Positions 25,699 through 32,889 of a stretch of DNA of 64,000 nucleotides are shown here, one piece after another. Positions within the stretch are counted from its first letter, which is position 1, and every line of letters begins with the position of its first letter. This DNA is from Salinisphaera aquimarina. GTDB taxonomy: Bacteria > Pseudomonadota > Gammaproteobacteria > Nevskiales > Salinisphaeraceae. The stretch covers positions 124,001-188,000 of the forward strand of contig NZ_JBHRSS010000010.1 in NCBI RefSeq assembly GCF_042643355.1, read 5' to 3'. Position numbers and translations under genes: made by a program. The notes beneath the pieces were generated by a model. It was not told the origin of the DNA, did not search any database, and saw only the letters and a list, made by a program, of their open reading frames with translations.

Positions 25699-27495
25699 AT
25701 GACCCGCATGCCGATCACCGCCACCGAACAGGCCGTCGCCCATCTCGATCCCGAAACCTGGGCCGCCGCCAACGCTCGTATGGTCACGAAAATGCTCAGC
25801 GAGTTCTGCCACGAACTGCTGATCACGCCCGTGGCCGAGGATGAAGACAGCGGTATTTATACGCTCACGCCGGACGACGGTGCCGTGCGCTATCGCTTTT
25901 GCGCGCGCGTGCTCGAACTCGAGCACTGGCATATCGAACCGGGAACGTTGGAAAAGACCGTTGACGGGCAGCCCGCGGCGCTGGATGCCGTGACCCTGAT
26001 CACTGAACTGCAGGATAGTCTGGGCATCGGGCCGGGCGCGTTGCCGATCTATCTGGAAGAGATCACCGCCACGCTCTACAGCATTGCCTACAAGATTGCC
26101 CACGGCGGCCCGGCGGCGAGCGATTTCGTCGACGGCGATTTCCAGCAGATCGAAGCCGCGATGACCGAAGGCCACCCGGCGTTCGTTGCCAACAGCGGAC
26201 GCATCGGTTTCGACAGCGTCGACTATCGCGCCTATACGCCGGAAGCGGCCGCGCCGATCCGGCTGGTCTGGATCGCCGCGCATCGCAGCCGCGCCGAGTT
26301 CGCCTGCAGTTCACAACGCAGCTATGCCAGTCATATGGCTGACGAGCTGGACGATGCCAATCGTGCGGCCTTCGCCGAGCGGCTGGCCGAGCGCGGTCTG
26401 GATGCCGGCAATTATCTGTTCATGCCGGTGCACCCCTGGCAATGGCACAACAAGCTCGTCTATCTGTTCGCCGGCGAAATCGCCTCGCAGCATCTGGTCT
26501 ATCTCGGCTTCGGCCAGGACGCCTACCAGGCTCAGCAATCCATTCGTACGCTTTTCAACCGCGACAATTCGACGCGCTGCTACGTGAAGATGGCGCTGTC
26601 GATCCTCAACATGGGCTTCACCCGCGGCCTGTCGCCGTACTACATGCGCGGCACGCCGGAGATCAACGACTGGATCGATCAGCTTGTGCGCGGCGACGCC
26701 TACCTGCAAAGCAAGGGCTTTTCAATCCTGCGCGAGGTCGCCTCCATCGGCTACCGGCATCCGCAGCTCGAGGCCGCCGCGCCCAAGACCGACGCCTACA
26801 ACAAGATGCTGGCCGCACTCTGGCGGGAAAGCCCGATCGCCCAGATCGACGACGGCCAGCGTCTGATGACCATGGCCGCGCTATTGCACCGCGACGCCGA
26901 CGACGCCTCGGTGATCGGTGCGCTCATCGACGCCTCGGGCCTGGACACCGATGCCTGGCTGGCGCGTTATCTCGACGCCTACATGAGCCCGCTGCTGCAC
27001 TGTTTCTTTGCGCACGATCTCGTGTTCATGCCGCATGGTGAGAACATCATTCTGGTGCTCGAAGACAACGTGCCGGTGCGCGCGATCATGAAGGACATCG
27101 CCGAAGAGGTCGGCATCATGAACACCGAAGTCGATCTGCCCGGCGAGGTGGCGCGGCTGTCGGTCGAGGTGCCCGAAGAGCTGAAGGTGCTCAGTCTGTT
27201 CACCGATCTGTTCGACCTGATCTTTCGCTATATCGGCGCGATCCTGCATACCGAGCGCGGTTATCCGCAGGAAGCGTTCTGGCAGCAGGTCGCGAACTGC
27301 GTACACAACTATCAGCAGACCCACCCGCAGTTCGCCGACAAGTTCGCGAAATACGACCTGTTCGCACCCGAGTTCAAGCGCTCCTGTCTCAACCGCCTGC
27401 AGCTGCGCAACAACGCCCAGATGATCGATCTCGACGATCCGGCCGGCAATCTGCAGTTCGCCGGCACCTTGCAGAACCCGATCGCGAACCCGTGA
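25699..27495 (+). CDS. desD: NIS siderophore synthetase (IucA/IucC family, DesD-like)
   Basis: A 598-residue IucA/IucC synthetase, the same length as DesD (about 595). It activates a carboxylate with ATP and joins it to an amine. Visible family motifs are EGHPAFVANSGRIGF near residue 155, VHPWQWHN in the fold core, KMALSILNMGFTRGLSPYY, and the FhuF-like C-terminal half with HGENIILVLEDNVPVRAIMKD. As a DesD-type enzyme it would oligomerise and cyclise N-hydroxy-N-succinylcadaverine. ATG 25699 is preceded by AAAGGAC. An extended GC-rich hairpin follows the stop. The ring size of the product cannot be read from sequence. Confidence 0.94.
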   Translation: MTRMPITATEQAVAHLDPETWAAANARMVTKMLSEFCHELLITPVAEDEDSGIYTLTPDDGAVRYRFCARVLELEHWHIEPGTLEKTVDGQPAALDAVTLITELQDSLGIGPGALPIYLEEITATLYSIAYKIAHGGPAASDFVDGDFQQIEAAMTEGHPAFVANSGRIGFDSVDYRAYTPEAAAPIRLVWIAAHRSRAEFACSSQRSYASHMADELDDANRAAFAERLAERGLDAGNYLFMPVHPWQWHNKLVYLFAGEIASQHLVYLGFGQDAYQAQQSIRTLFNRDNSTRCYVKMALSILNMGFTRGLSPYYMRGTPEINDWIDQLVRGDAYLQSKGFSILREVASIGYRHPQLEAAAPKTDAYNKMLAALWRESPIAQIDDGQRLMTMAALLHRDADDASVIGALIDASGLDTDAWLARYLDAYMSPLLHCFFAHDLVFMPHGENIILVLEDNVPVRAIMKDIAEEVGIMNTEVDLPGEVARLSVEVPEELKVLSLFTDLFDLIFRYIGAILHTERGYPQEAFWQQVANCVHNYQQTHPQFADKFAKYDLFAPEFKRSCLNRLQLRNNAQMIDLDDPAGNLQFAGTLQNPIANP

Positions 27496-27502
27496 TGCCG
27501 TA

Positions 27503-27532
27503 GCGTGCAGGTCGAGGCCTCGACCCGCACGC
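27503..27532 (+). terminator. Long inverted repeat after desD
   Basis: GCGTGC (27503-27508) and GGTCGAG (27510-27516) pair with CTCGACC (27519-27525) and GCACGC (27527-27532), with one mismatch. No T-run follows, so it may end the mRNA or protect its 3' end without being a classic intrinsic terminator. Confidence 0.4.
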
Positions 27533-27545
27533 ATTTGTCTCGCAT

Positions 27546-27559
27546 TTCAGTGTACTGAA
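27546..27559 (+). promoter_or_regulatory. Operator-like palindrome upstream of the ThDP decarboxylase
   Basis: TTCAGT-GT-ACTGAA is a perfect inverted repeat located 69 bases before the ATG at 27628, in a gap otherwise without features. It has the form of a regulator binding site, but no regulator is encoded nearby and the family cannot be told. Confidence 0.3.
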
Positions 27560-27627
27560 GACGCTCATCCGCGACATTTTCTCTTTCGTTGGCAGCGCGC
27601 CCCGCCTTGCGCTATGGTCGACAGACG

Positions 27628-29274
27628 ATGAGTGAAACGGCAATAGGGCATTACCTGCTCAACCGCCTGTCGGAGTTGGGCGTCAAGCATGTGTTCGGCG
27701 TGCCCGGCGACTATGTGCTCGGTTTCTACGATCAGATGGAGCACAGTTCGGTAAGCCACGTCGGCACCACGCGCGAAGACACCGCGGCCTTCGCTGCCGA
27801 CGGCTATGCGCGCTGCAACGGCCTCGGCGCGCTGGCGGTGACCTACGGCGTCGGCGCGCTCAGCGTCGTGAATCCCATCGCCGGCGCCTATGCCGAATCC
27901 GCGCCGGTGGTCGTGATCAGCGGCGCGCCCGGCACCAACGAGGTCCAGAACGACCCGATGCTGCATCATCGCTTCGGGCCGTTCACTTTCCAGCGCGAGA
28001 TCTTCGAACGCATCACCTGCGCGACCGCTGTGATCGACGATCCGGTGCTCGCCTTTCGCCAGATCGATCGCGCGCTGGCCGCTGCGCTGCGCCATCGCAA
28101 GCCGGTTTATATCGAGCTGCCGCGTGACCTGGTCGAACAGCCCGGTGTCGAAGTCGCCGCACCGCCCGACGAGCAGATGGAGGCCCGCGACGACGCCGCG
28201 CTCGCCGAAGCGGTCGCCGAGACTGTCGAACTGCTGGCGCATTCCAAATCGCCCGTGGTGATAGCCGGCGTCGAGATCCACCGGCGCGGCTTACAGAAGC
28301 CGCTGCTGGATTTCATCGAGCACGCGAATCTGCCGGTCGCGGCGACGCTCACCGGCAAGTCGGTGATCCGCGAACGCCACCCGAATTACCTGGGCATCTA
28401 CAGCGGCGCGCTGAGCAACGACGACGCCCGCCGCGTGGTCGAGGATTCCGACTGCATCCTCATGCTCGGCATGACGCTCAACGATATCGATACCGGCGGC
28501 TATACCATCCAGCTCAATCCACAGCAGATGATCCGCGCCGCCCAGGGCGATGTGTTCATCCGCCATCATCGCTACCCCGGCGCGCCGCTCAATGATTTTC
28601 TTACCGCGCTCAACCGCACGGGGCGCCCGCGAACCGAGGCGCTGCCCCGATTCACCACCGGGCCCGAGGCCACCAATTTCCCGGAGAAGGATCGTGCGAT
28701 GACCATTGCGCGGCTCATCGGCCGGCTCAACGCGGCCATTACGCCCGACATGATGGTGGTCTGCGATACCGGCGACTGCCTGTTCGCCGGCGTCGAACTG
28801 CGCGTGCACGATCAGACCGAATTCCTGGCGTCCGCCTACTACACCACCATGGGTTATGCAGTGCCGGCAGCGCTTGGCGCGCAGGTTGCCCGTCCGCAGC
28901 GGCGTGCACTGATCCTGGTCGGCGACGGTGCTTTTCAGATGACCGGCACCGAACTGACCAGCCACTGCCGGCAGGGCCTTGCGCCGATCGTGATCGTGTT
29001 CAACAACCGCGGTTATTCGACCGAGCGTTTCATCCTCGACGGGCCGTTCAACGATATTGCGGAATGGCAGTTTCATCGTCTGGGCGAATTGTTCGGACCG
29101 CTCGACGGCTACGACGCGCCCGACGAATGCGCGTTTGAACAAGCGCTGACCGCGGCCGTTGCGAACACCGACACCGCCAGCATCATCAACGTGCGGTTGG
29201 AACCGCGCGACGCCTCGCCGGCCATGCAGCGCCTCGGCGCGCATCTCAAGGCACGGCTCGGGCGCGAGGACTGA
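27628..29274 (+). CDS. ThDP-dependent 2-keto-acid decarboxylase (PDC/IPDC-like)
   Basis: A 548-residue enzyme that non-oxidatively decarboxylates a 2-keto acid to an aldehyde. The catalytic set of the pyruvate/indolepyruvate decarboxylase group is complete: Asp28 in PGDY, Glu50 in TTREDTAAFAADGY, His113-His114 in PMLHHRFG, and a Glu in NNRGYSTERFI. The ThDP motif GDGAFQMTGTEL ends in NN. The HH pair separates it from acetolactate synthase and benzoylformate decarboxylase. Pyruvate, phenylpyruvate and indolepyruvate remain possible substrates. It follows desD on the same strand after 132 bases with its own palindrome, so it is likely a separate transcript. Confidence 0.88.
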   Translation: MSETAIGHYLLNRLSELGVKHVFGVPGDYVLGFYDQMEHSSVSHVGTTREDTAAFAADGYARCNGLGALAVTYGVGALSVVNPIAGAYAESAPVVVISGAPGTNEVQNDPMLHHRFGPFTFQREIFERITCATAVIDDPVLAFRQIDRALAAALRHRKPVYIELPRDLVEQPGVEVAAPPDEQMEARDDAALAEAVAETVELLAHSKSPVVIAGVEIHRRGLQKPLLDFIEHANLPVAATLTGKSVIRERHPNYLGIYSGALSNDDARRVVEDSDCILMLGMTLNDIDTGGYTIQLNPQQMIRAAQGDVFIRHHRYPGAPLNDFLTALNRTGRPRTEALPRFTTGPEATNFPEKDRAMTIARLIGRLNAAITPDMMVVCDTGDCLFAGVELRVHDQTEFLASAYYTTMGYAVPAALGAQVARPQRRALILVGDGAFQMTGTELTSHCRQGLAPIVIVFNNRGYSTERFILDGPFNDIAEWQFHRLGELFGPLDGYDAPDECAFEQALTAAVANTDTASIINVRLEPRDASPAMQRLGAHLKARLGRED

Positions 29275-29323
29275 CGGGCCCCGCATCAATCGATTCGGCT
29301 TGTCGATTGCTACCGGAGAGGCG

Positions 29324-30205
29324 CTATCGAGTCGCGGCCCGCGGGCCGCGACTGGCGATGGCAACGCCGGCGGCGGCGATCAGCATGCCCGCGATCTGCA
29401 GCCCGTTGAGCGTTTCGTCGAATAACAGATAGGCGAAGACCGCGACCACCGGCGGCACGAGATAGAACAGCGAGGCCACGCTGGCCACCGAACCACGGCG
29501 GATCATGAACAGCAGCAGCGAGATCGCGCCGACCGACAGGCCGAAGACGGACCACAACAGGCCGACCCACGATTGCCAGACCATCTCGAAGCGGCCGGTT
29601 TCGGTGAGCAGCGCGATCGGGATGGTGACCACGGCCGCGCCGATGAACTGGGCGGCGGCGCCGGTTCGAATATCGGCGGTCGCGCCGATGCGTTTCTGCC
29701 AGATGGTGCCGAGGGTGATGCCGAGCATCGCCGCAACGATAGCGATCAACGGGCCAGCGGCCACGCCCTGCGTGCCGACATGCAGTTGCGGCTCGAGCAC
29801 CAGCAGGGCGCCGCCGAAGCCGAGCAGAATGCCGACCCATTTACGCAGCCCCACGGTTTCGCCGAGCAGCGGAAAAGCCAGCAGCGCGGTGAGCAGCGGT
29901 TGCAGCCCGACGATCAATGCGGCGATTCCGGCGGGCAGGCCGTGGCGCACGGCCCAGAACACGCCGCCGAGATAGATGCCCTGCAGCAGCACGCCGGCGA
30001 ACAGGGCGTTGCCCCAGGCGCGAGCGCCTTGCGGCCACGGTGCACGGAGGCCGATCGCGATCACGATGAATGCTGCGGCGCTTAACAGGTAGCGGTACGA
30101 CAGGAACGTCAGCGGGTCGGTGTAGGGCGCGACCAGCCGTGCCGCGATGAAGCCGGTCGCCCAGATGCCGACGAAGGCCAGCGGCATGACGCGTTCGAAA
30201 TTCAT
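29324..30205 (-). CDS. EamA/DMT-family transporter
   Basis: A 293-residue inner-membrane protein with ten hydrophobic segments in two EamA repeats of five. The N-terminal signature FVGIWATGFIAARLV and the second-repeat GLSVGAISLLLFMI fit RhaT/PecM-like drug/metabolite exporters. Its 3' end carries a perfect palindrome (see 29330-29353). It is convergent with the decarboxylase, 50 bases away, and head-to-tail with the hydrolase fusion on its right. The substrate is unknown; a role in siderophore export is possible by position only. Confidence 0.88.
   Translation of the reverse strand: MNFERVMPLAFVGIWATGFIAARLVAPYTDPLTFLSYRYLLSAAAFIVIAIGLRAPWPQGARAWGNALFAGVLLQGIYLGGVFWAVRHGLPAGIAALIVGLQPLLTALLAFPLLGETVGLRKWVGILLGFGGALLVLEPQLHVGTQGVAAGPLIAIVAAMLGITLGTIWQKRIGATADIRTGAAAQFIGAAVVTIPIALLTETGRFEMVWQSWVGLLWSVFGLSVGAISLLLFMIRRGSVASVASLFYLVPPVVAVFAYLLFDETLNGLQIAGMLIAAAGVAIASRGPRAATR
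29330..29353. repeat. 24-base perfect palindrome between convergent genes
   Basis: AGTCGCGGCC, then CGCG, then GGCCGCGACT: a perfectly self-complementary 24-base element inside the last codons of the EamA gene and 56 bases after the decarboxylase stop. It could serve as a two-way terminator stem, but no T-runs flank it. Confidence 0.5.
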
Positions 30206-30257
30206 GGTCGCATCACGATCTGTACCCGATGTGAGCAGGATATTGGCGTCGCACGGT

Positions 30258-31508
30258 TTAATCCTTGTCCGCGCTGGTGGCCCAGTTGGGCATCAGATCA
30301 TTGCTGGGCTGGTCCTTGTCGAGCAGCTTGCGCGCGGTCTCGATGCCGGCGATCGGCAAGCCGGCGGGGTCGAGCTTGCCGATCTGTACCAGCAGCGACG
30401 CCTGATCCCAGTAGATGTGCTCGTTGTAGAGCTTGTCGCCGCGAAAGGCCACGATCACCACGAACGGAATCTCCACATATTTGCCGGTCGGCTCGATGCC
30501 GGGCAGCAGCCAGTCGATTTCGCAGTCGTGGGTGAAGCAGAGTACGAACTCATCGACCATGCGATCGACGCCGACGGTGCGCGAGATCGGTTTCATCTGC
30601 AGATCGGCCGGGTTCTTCGGAATGAAGTGGTGCTTGTAGAAGCGCTTGAGGTTTTCGTAGCCGGTGCCGCCGGTCATGGTCGGCACGTGATTGACGTAAG
30701 GCTCGGCGACCATGGTCTTCATCGTCTCGTCCACGTCGCGGGCGGCGAATTCGAGTTCGAAGTGATGGTCGGCGAGGGCGGCCAGATCGTAGTGCGGCCC
30801 GAGGGCCGAGCGCAGCACGGCAAGGGTGCGGGTATGCGCCAGGCGCGCCGCACCCGGGTTGTAGTGGTCGTTGCCCCAGCGGTTGAAGGCGTGATCGGCG
30901 TTGTCGTAGACGAAGACCTGCACGTCGTTGTGCCCGGCGAAGGCCGTGCGGATTTCCTTGATCGTTTCCGGCGGCGAGAACTTGTCCAGCCCGCCGAAAT
31001 GCAGGGCCATCGGGCAACGGATCTTGTCGGCCAGATCGAGCGCATCGTCGATACCGACGCCGTAGTAGCCCACCGCGGCATCCACGTCGCATCGCGCGGC
31101 GGCGAGATAGGCCAGCTTGCCGCCCAGGCAGAAGCCGACCACGCCCACGCCGCCGGCCTGATCGTCGGCGACCACGGCGTCCATCGCCCGGGCGGTGGCC
31201 ACGGTCGCGCCGATATCGGCGACGGTGCGATCCACGTCCAGGCGCTGGAAGTAGCCGAAAGCCTGTTCGAAATCGGCGGGTTCGTAGCCGAGTTCGATGC
31301 CTGCATCGAACTGGTGAAACAGGTCGGGCGCGATCGCGACATAACCTTCCTCGGCATAGAAGTCACAGACCTCGCGGATATGCCGATTCACGCCGAAGAT
31401 CTCCTGCAGCACGATCACCGCCGGCCCGTGGCCGCATTCCGGCAGGGCGCGGTAGGCATCGAAACGGCTGCCGTCGGGGGCGTCGATAGTGATCGTGTCG
31501 GCGGTCAT
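30258..31508 (-). CDS. Dienelactone hydrolase fused to an NTF2/SnoaL-like domain
   Basis: A 416-residue two-domain protein. Residues 1 to about 240 are a dienelactone-hydrolase alpha/beta fold with the Cys-Asp-His triad in place: Cys127 in GFCLGGK, Asp175 in GGLDKF and His206 in DHAFNR, plus the partner Glu36 in QEIFGVN. Residues about 250-380 resemble SnoaL/NTF2-type polyketide-cyclase or ester-cyclase folds (FYKHHFIPKNP, VDEFVLCFTHDCEIDWLLPG). The hydrolase part would open lactone rings. The second domain may bind or isomerise the same substrate. The reading frame is continuous, so this is a genuine fusion. ATG 31508 faces the toxin-antitoxin operon. Confidence 0.87.
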   Translation of the reverse strand: MTADTITIDAPDGSRFDAYRALPECGHGPAVIVLQEIFGVNRHIREVCDFYAEEGYVAIAPDLFHQFDAGIELGYEPADFEQAFGYFQRLDVDRTVADIGATVATARAMDAVVADDQAGGVGVVGFCLGGKLAYLAAARCDVDAAVGYYGVGIDDALDLADKIRCPMALHFGGLDKFSPPETIKEIRTAFAGHNDVQVFVYDNADHAFNRWGNDHYNPGAARLAHTRTLAVLRSALGPHYDLAALADHHFELEFAARDVDETMKTMVAEPYVNHVPTMTGGTGYENLKRFYKHHFIPKNPADLQMKPISRTVGVDRMVDEFVLCFTHDCEIDWLLPGIEPTGKYVEIPFVVIVAFRGDKLYNEHIYWDQASLLVQIGKLDPAGLPIAGIETARKLLDKDQPSNDLMPNWATSADKD

Positions 31509-31613
31509 GAGAATTCTCTTGGCTTATACAACGGCGTCGCATTATCGAGGCAGGACGGAATCGGTGCAAAGCCCTGAATCCGCACGACGGGCCGCTGGCA
31601 GTGAATTATCAAA

Positions 31614-31640
31614 TGATCAATAAATAGTATAAAGTGATCA
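31614..31640 (+). promoter_or_regulatory. Paired TGATCA operator-like boxes before the Xre-RES operon
   Basis: Two TGATCA palindromes (31614-31619 and 31635-31640) lie exactly 21 bases apart, two helical turns, on either side of the AT-rich TAAATAGTATAAA that probably contains the -10 element. The antitoxin ATG is 27 bases further on. This is the usual layout for autorepression by an Xre-type antitoxin. Confidence 0.6.
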
Positions 31641-31666
31641 TATGAGTTACACGCGAGGTCGACACC

Positions 31667-32092
31667 ATGGCTTCCCAGGCTGCTGAACGGCTCGACACAA
31701 GCCCCGATATCCACGATGCGCAACTGCGCCGGCGGATGAGCCCGGGCGCGCTACGGACCTGGTTCGGGATCGCCAAACAATGGGCGCTCACCGATGTGCA
31801 GGCCGCGCGCCTGCTGGGCACACCGGCAAGCACGTATCGACGCTGGAAGCGCAGGCCCGACGTGACGCTCGACGTCGGCCAGATCGAGCGCCTGTCGCTG
31901 CTGCTGGGGATCTACAAGGGCCTGGAAATGCTGTTGCCGCGCGCGGATGCGGCCGATGCGTGGATCAAGCGGCCGAACAGCAACCCGATCTTCGGCGGCG
32001 CGACGCCGCTGAAGCGCATGTTGGCCGGCCATATCGAGGACCTGTCCACCGTGCGCCGCCATCTGGATGCCGAACGCGGCGGCTGGGCATGA
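31667..32092 (+). CDS. Xre/ParS-type antitoxin of a RES toxin pair
   Basis: A 141-residue small protein with a helix-turn-helix-like N-terminal half (about 40-75: ALTDVQAARLLGTPASTYRRW) and a C-terminal toxin-binding domain (DUF2384/MbcA-ParS type: GIYKGLEMLLPRADAADAWI and NPIFGGATPLKRML). This is the standard antitoxin of RES-domain toxins. It should neutralise the downstream protein and repress the operon. Its stop overlaps the toxin start as ATGA, giving translational coupling. The start ATG 31667 has GAGG about 8 bases upstream. Paired operator-like boxes lie in the promoter. Confidence 0.88.
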   Translation: MASQAAERLDTSPDIHDAQLRRRMSPGALRTWFGIAKQWALTDVQAARLLGTPASTYRRWKRRPDVTLDVGQIERLSLLLGIYKGLEMLLPRADAADAWIKRPNSNPIFGGATPLKRMLAGHIEDLSTVRRHLDAERGGWA

Positions 32093-32802
32093 CGCGGCCG
32101 CGTCCAAACGATTTTCCGACGGCTCGGGTCGACTGGCGGCCGAGCCACCGGATCGTGCCGTCGCGCTTCCCGCCGCGCGGGCTGTTCGACCGAGTATCTG
32201 ACCCGGCCGATCTCGACGCCACGATCGCGGTCGAGTCGCTAACCAACGACCGCCTGCGCGACGAAGTGGGCGACCTGTCGCTTGTGCCCAAAGCCGAACG
32301 TCTGGCCGGGCCGGGCACGACGCCGGTGATGGCGGCCTTCACCCATCTCAATCCGGCCGGTTCGCGGTTCTCCGACGGCTCCTTCGGCGTGTTCTATGCC
32401 GCGCACAGCGAAGCGACCGCGGTGCGCGAGACGGTTTTTCATCGTGAGCGCTTCCTGGCTGACAGCGCGCAGCCGCCGATGACCGTCGAGATGCGTGTCT
32501 ATCAGGTCGATGTCGCCGGCGCGCTGCGCGATCTGCGCGCCGGCACGGCCGCTACGTGCCCACTGCTCGATGCCGACGACTACCGCGCCGCCCAGGTGTT
32601 CGGGGGCGCCGAGCGAGCCAACGGCGGCGACGGCATCGTCTACCCGAGCGTGCGCGACCCGCACGGCGAGTGTGTGGCCGTGTTCCGGCCGCGCGTTCTG
32701 GCGCCGGCGGTGCAGGGCCGGCATTTCGGCTATATCTGGGACGGGCAGCAGATCACCGACGTGGTGACCCTGGGCGAAAGCGGTATCGCGCCGCACGGCT
32801 GA
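32089..32802 (+). CDS. RES-domain toxin (NAD+-degrading family)
   Basis: A 237-residue RES-family protein. RES toxins such as MbcT and Res break down NAD+ and stop growth. The fold signatures are present: an N-terminal Arg in HRIVPSRFPP, the strand ending SFGVFYAA, the Glu of SEATAVRETVF and the YPSVR strand whose Ser belongs to the catalytic cleft, preceded by DGIVYP. The ATG at 32089 overlaps the antitoxin stop. At 237 residues it is longer than many RES toxins (about 150-200); the extra residues are N-terminal. Activity is inferred from family. Confidence 0.88.
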   Translation: MTRPRPNDFPTARVDWRPSHRIVPSRFPPRGLFDRVSDPADLDATIAVESLTNDRLRDEVGDLSLVPKAERLAGPGTTPVMAAFTHLNPAGSRFSDGSFGVFYAAHSEATAVRETVFHRERFLADSAQPPMTVEMRVYQVDVAGALRDLRAGTAATCPLLDADDYRAAQVFGGAERANGGDGIVYPSVRDPHGECVAVFRPRVLAPAVQGRHFGYIWDGQQITDVVTLGESGIAPHG

Positions 32803-32889
32803 GCGCGCCCGCCTGCGACAATATGTCCTATCGGCGTAACTGCGCGCCGCGACTAGAATTTCGAGCTCACTTCTTCGGTGGCTCGATGC

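Noticed and set aside
30147..31577. Plus-strand open frame opposite the hydrolase fusion
   Set aside because: It has no recognisable domain, is rich in Val/Gly/His, and the opposite strand encodes a catalytically complete hydrolase.
32803..32889. A Fur box before the second TonB receptor
   Set aside because: I looked for GATAAT-type repeats in this gap and found none with more than a few matching positions.
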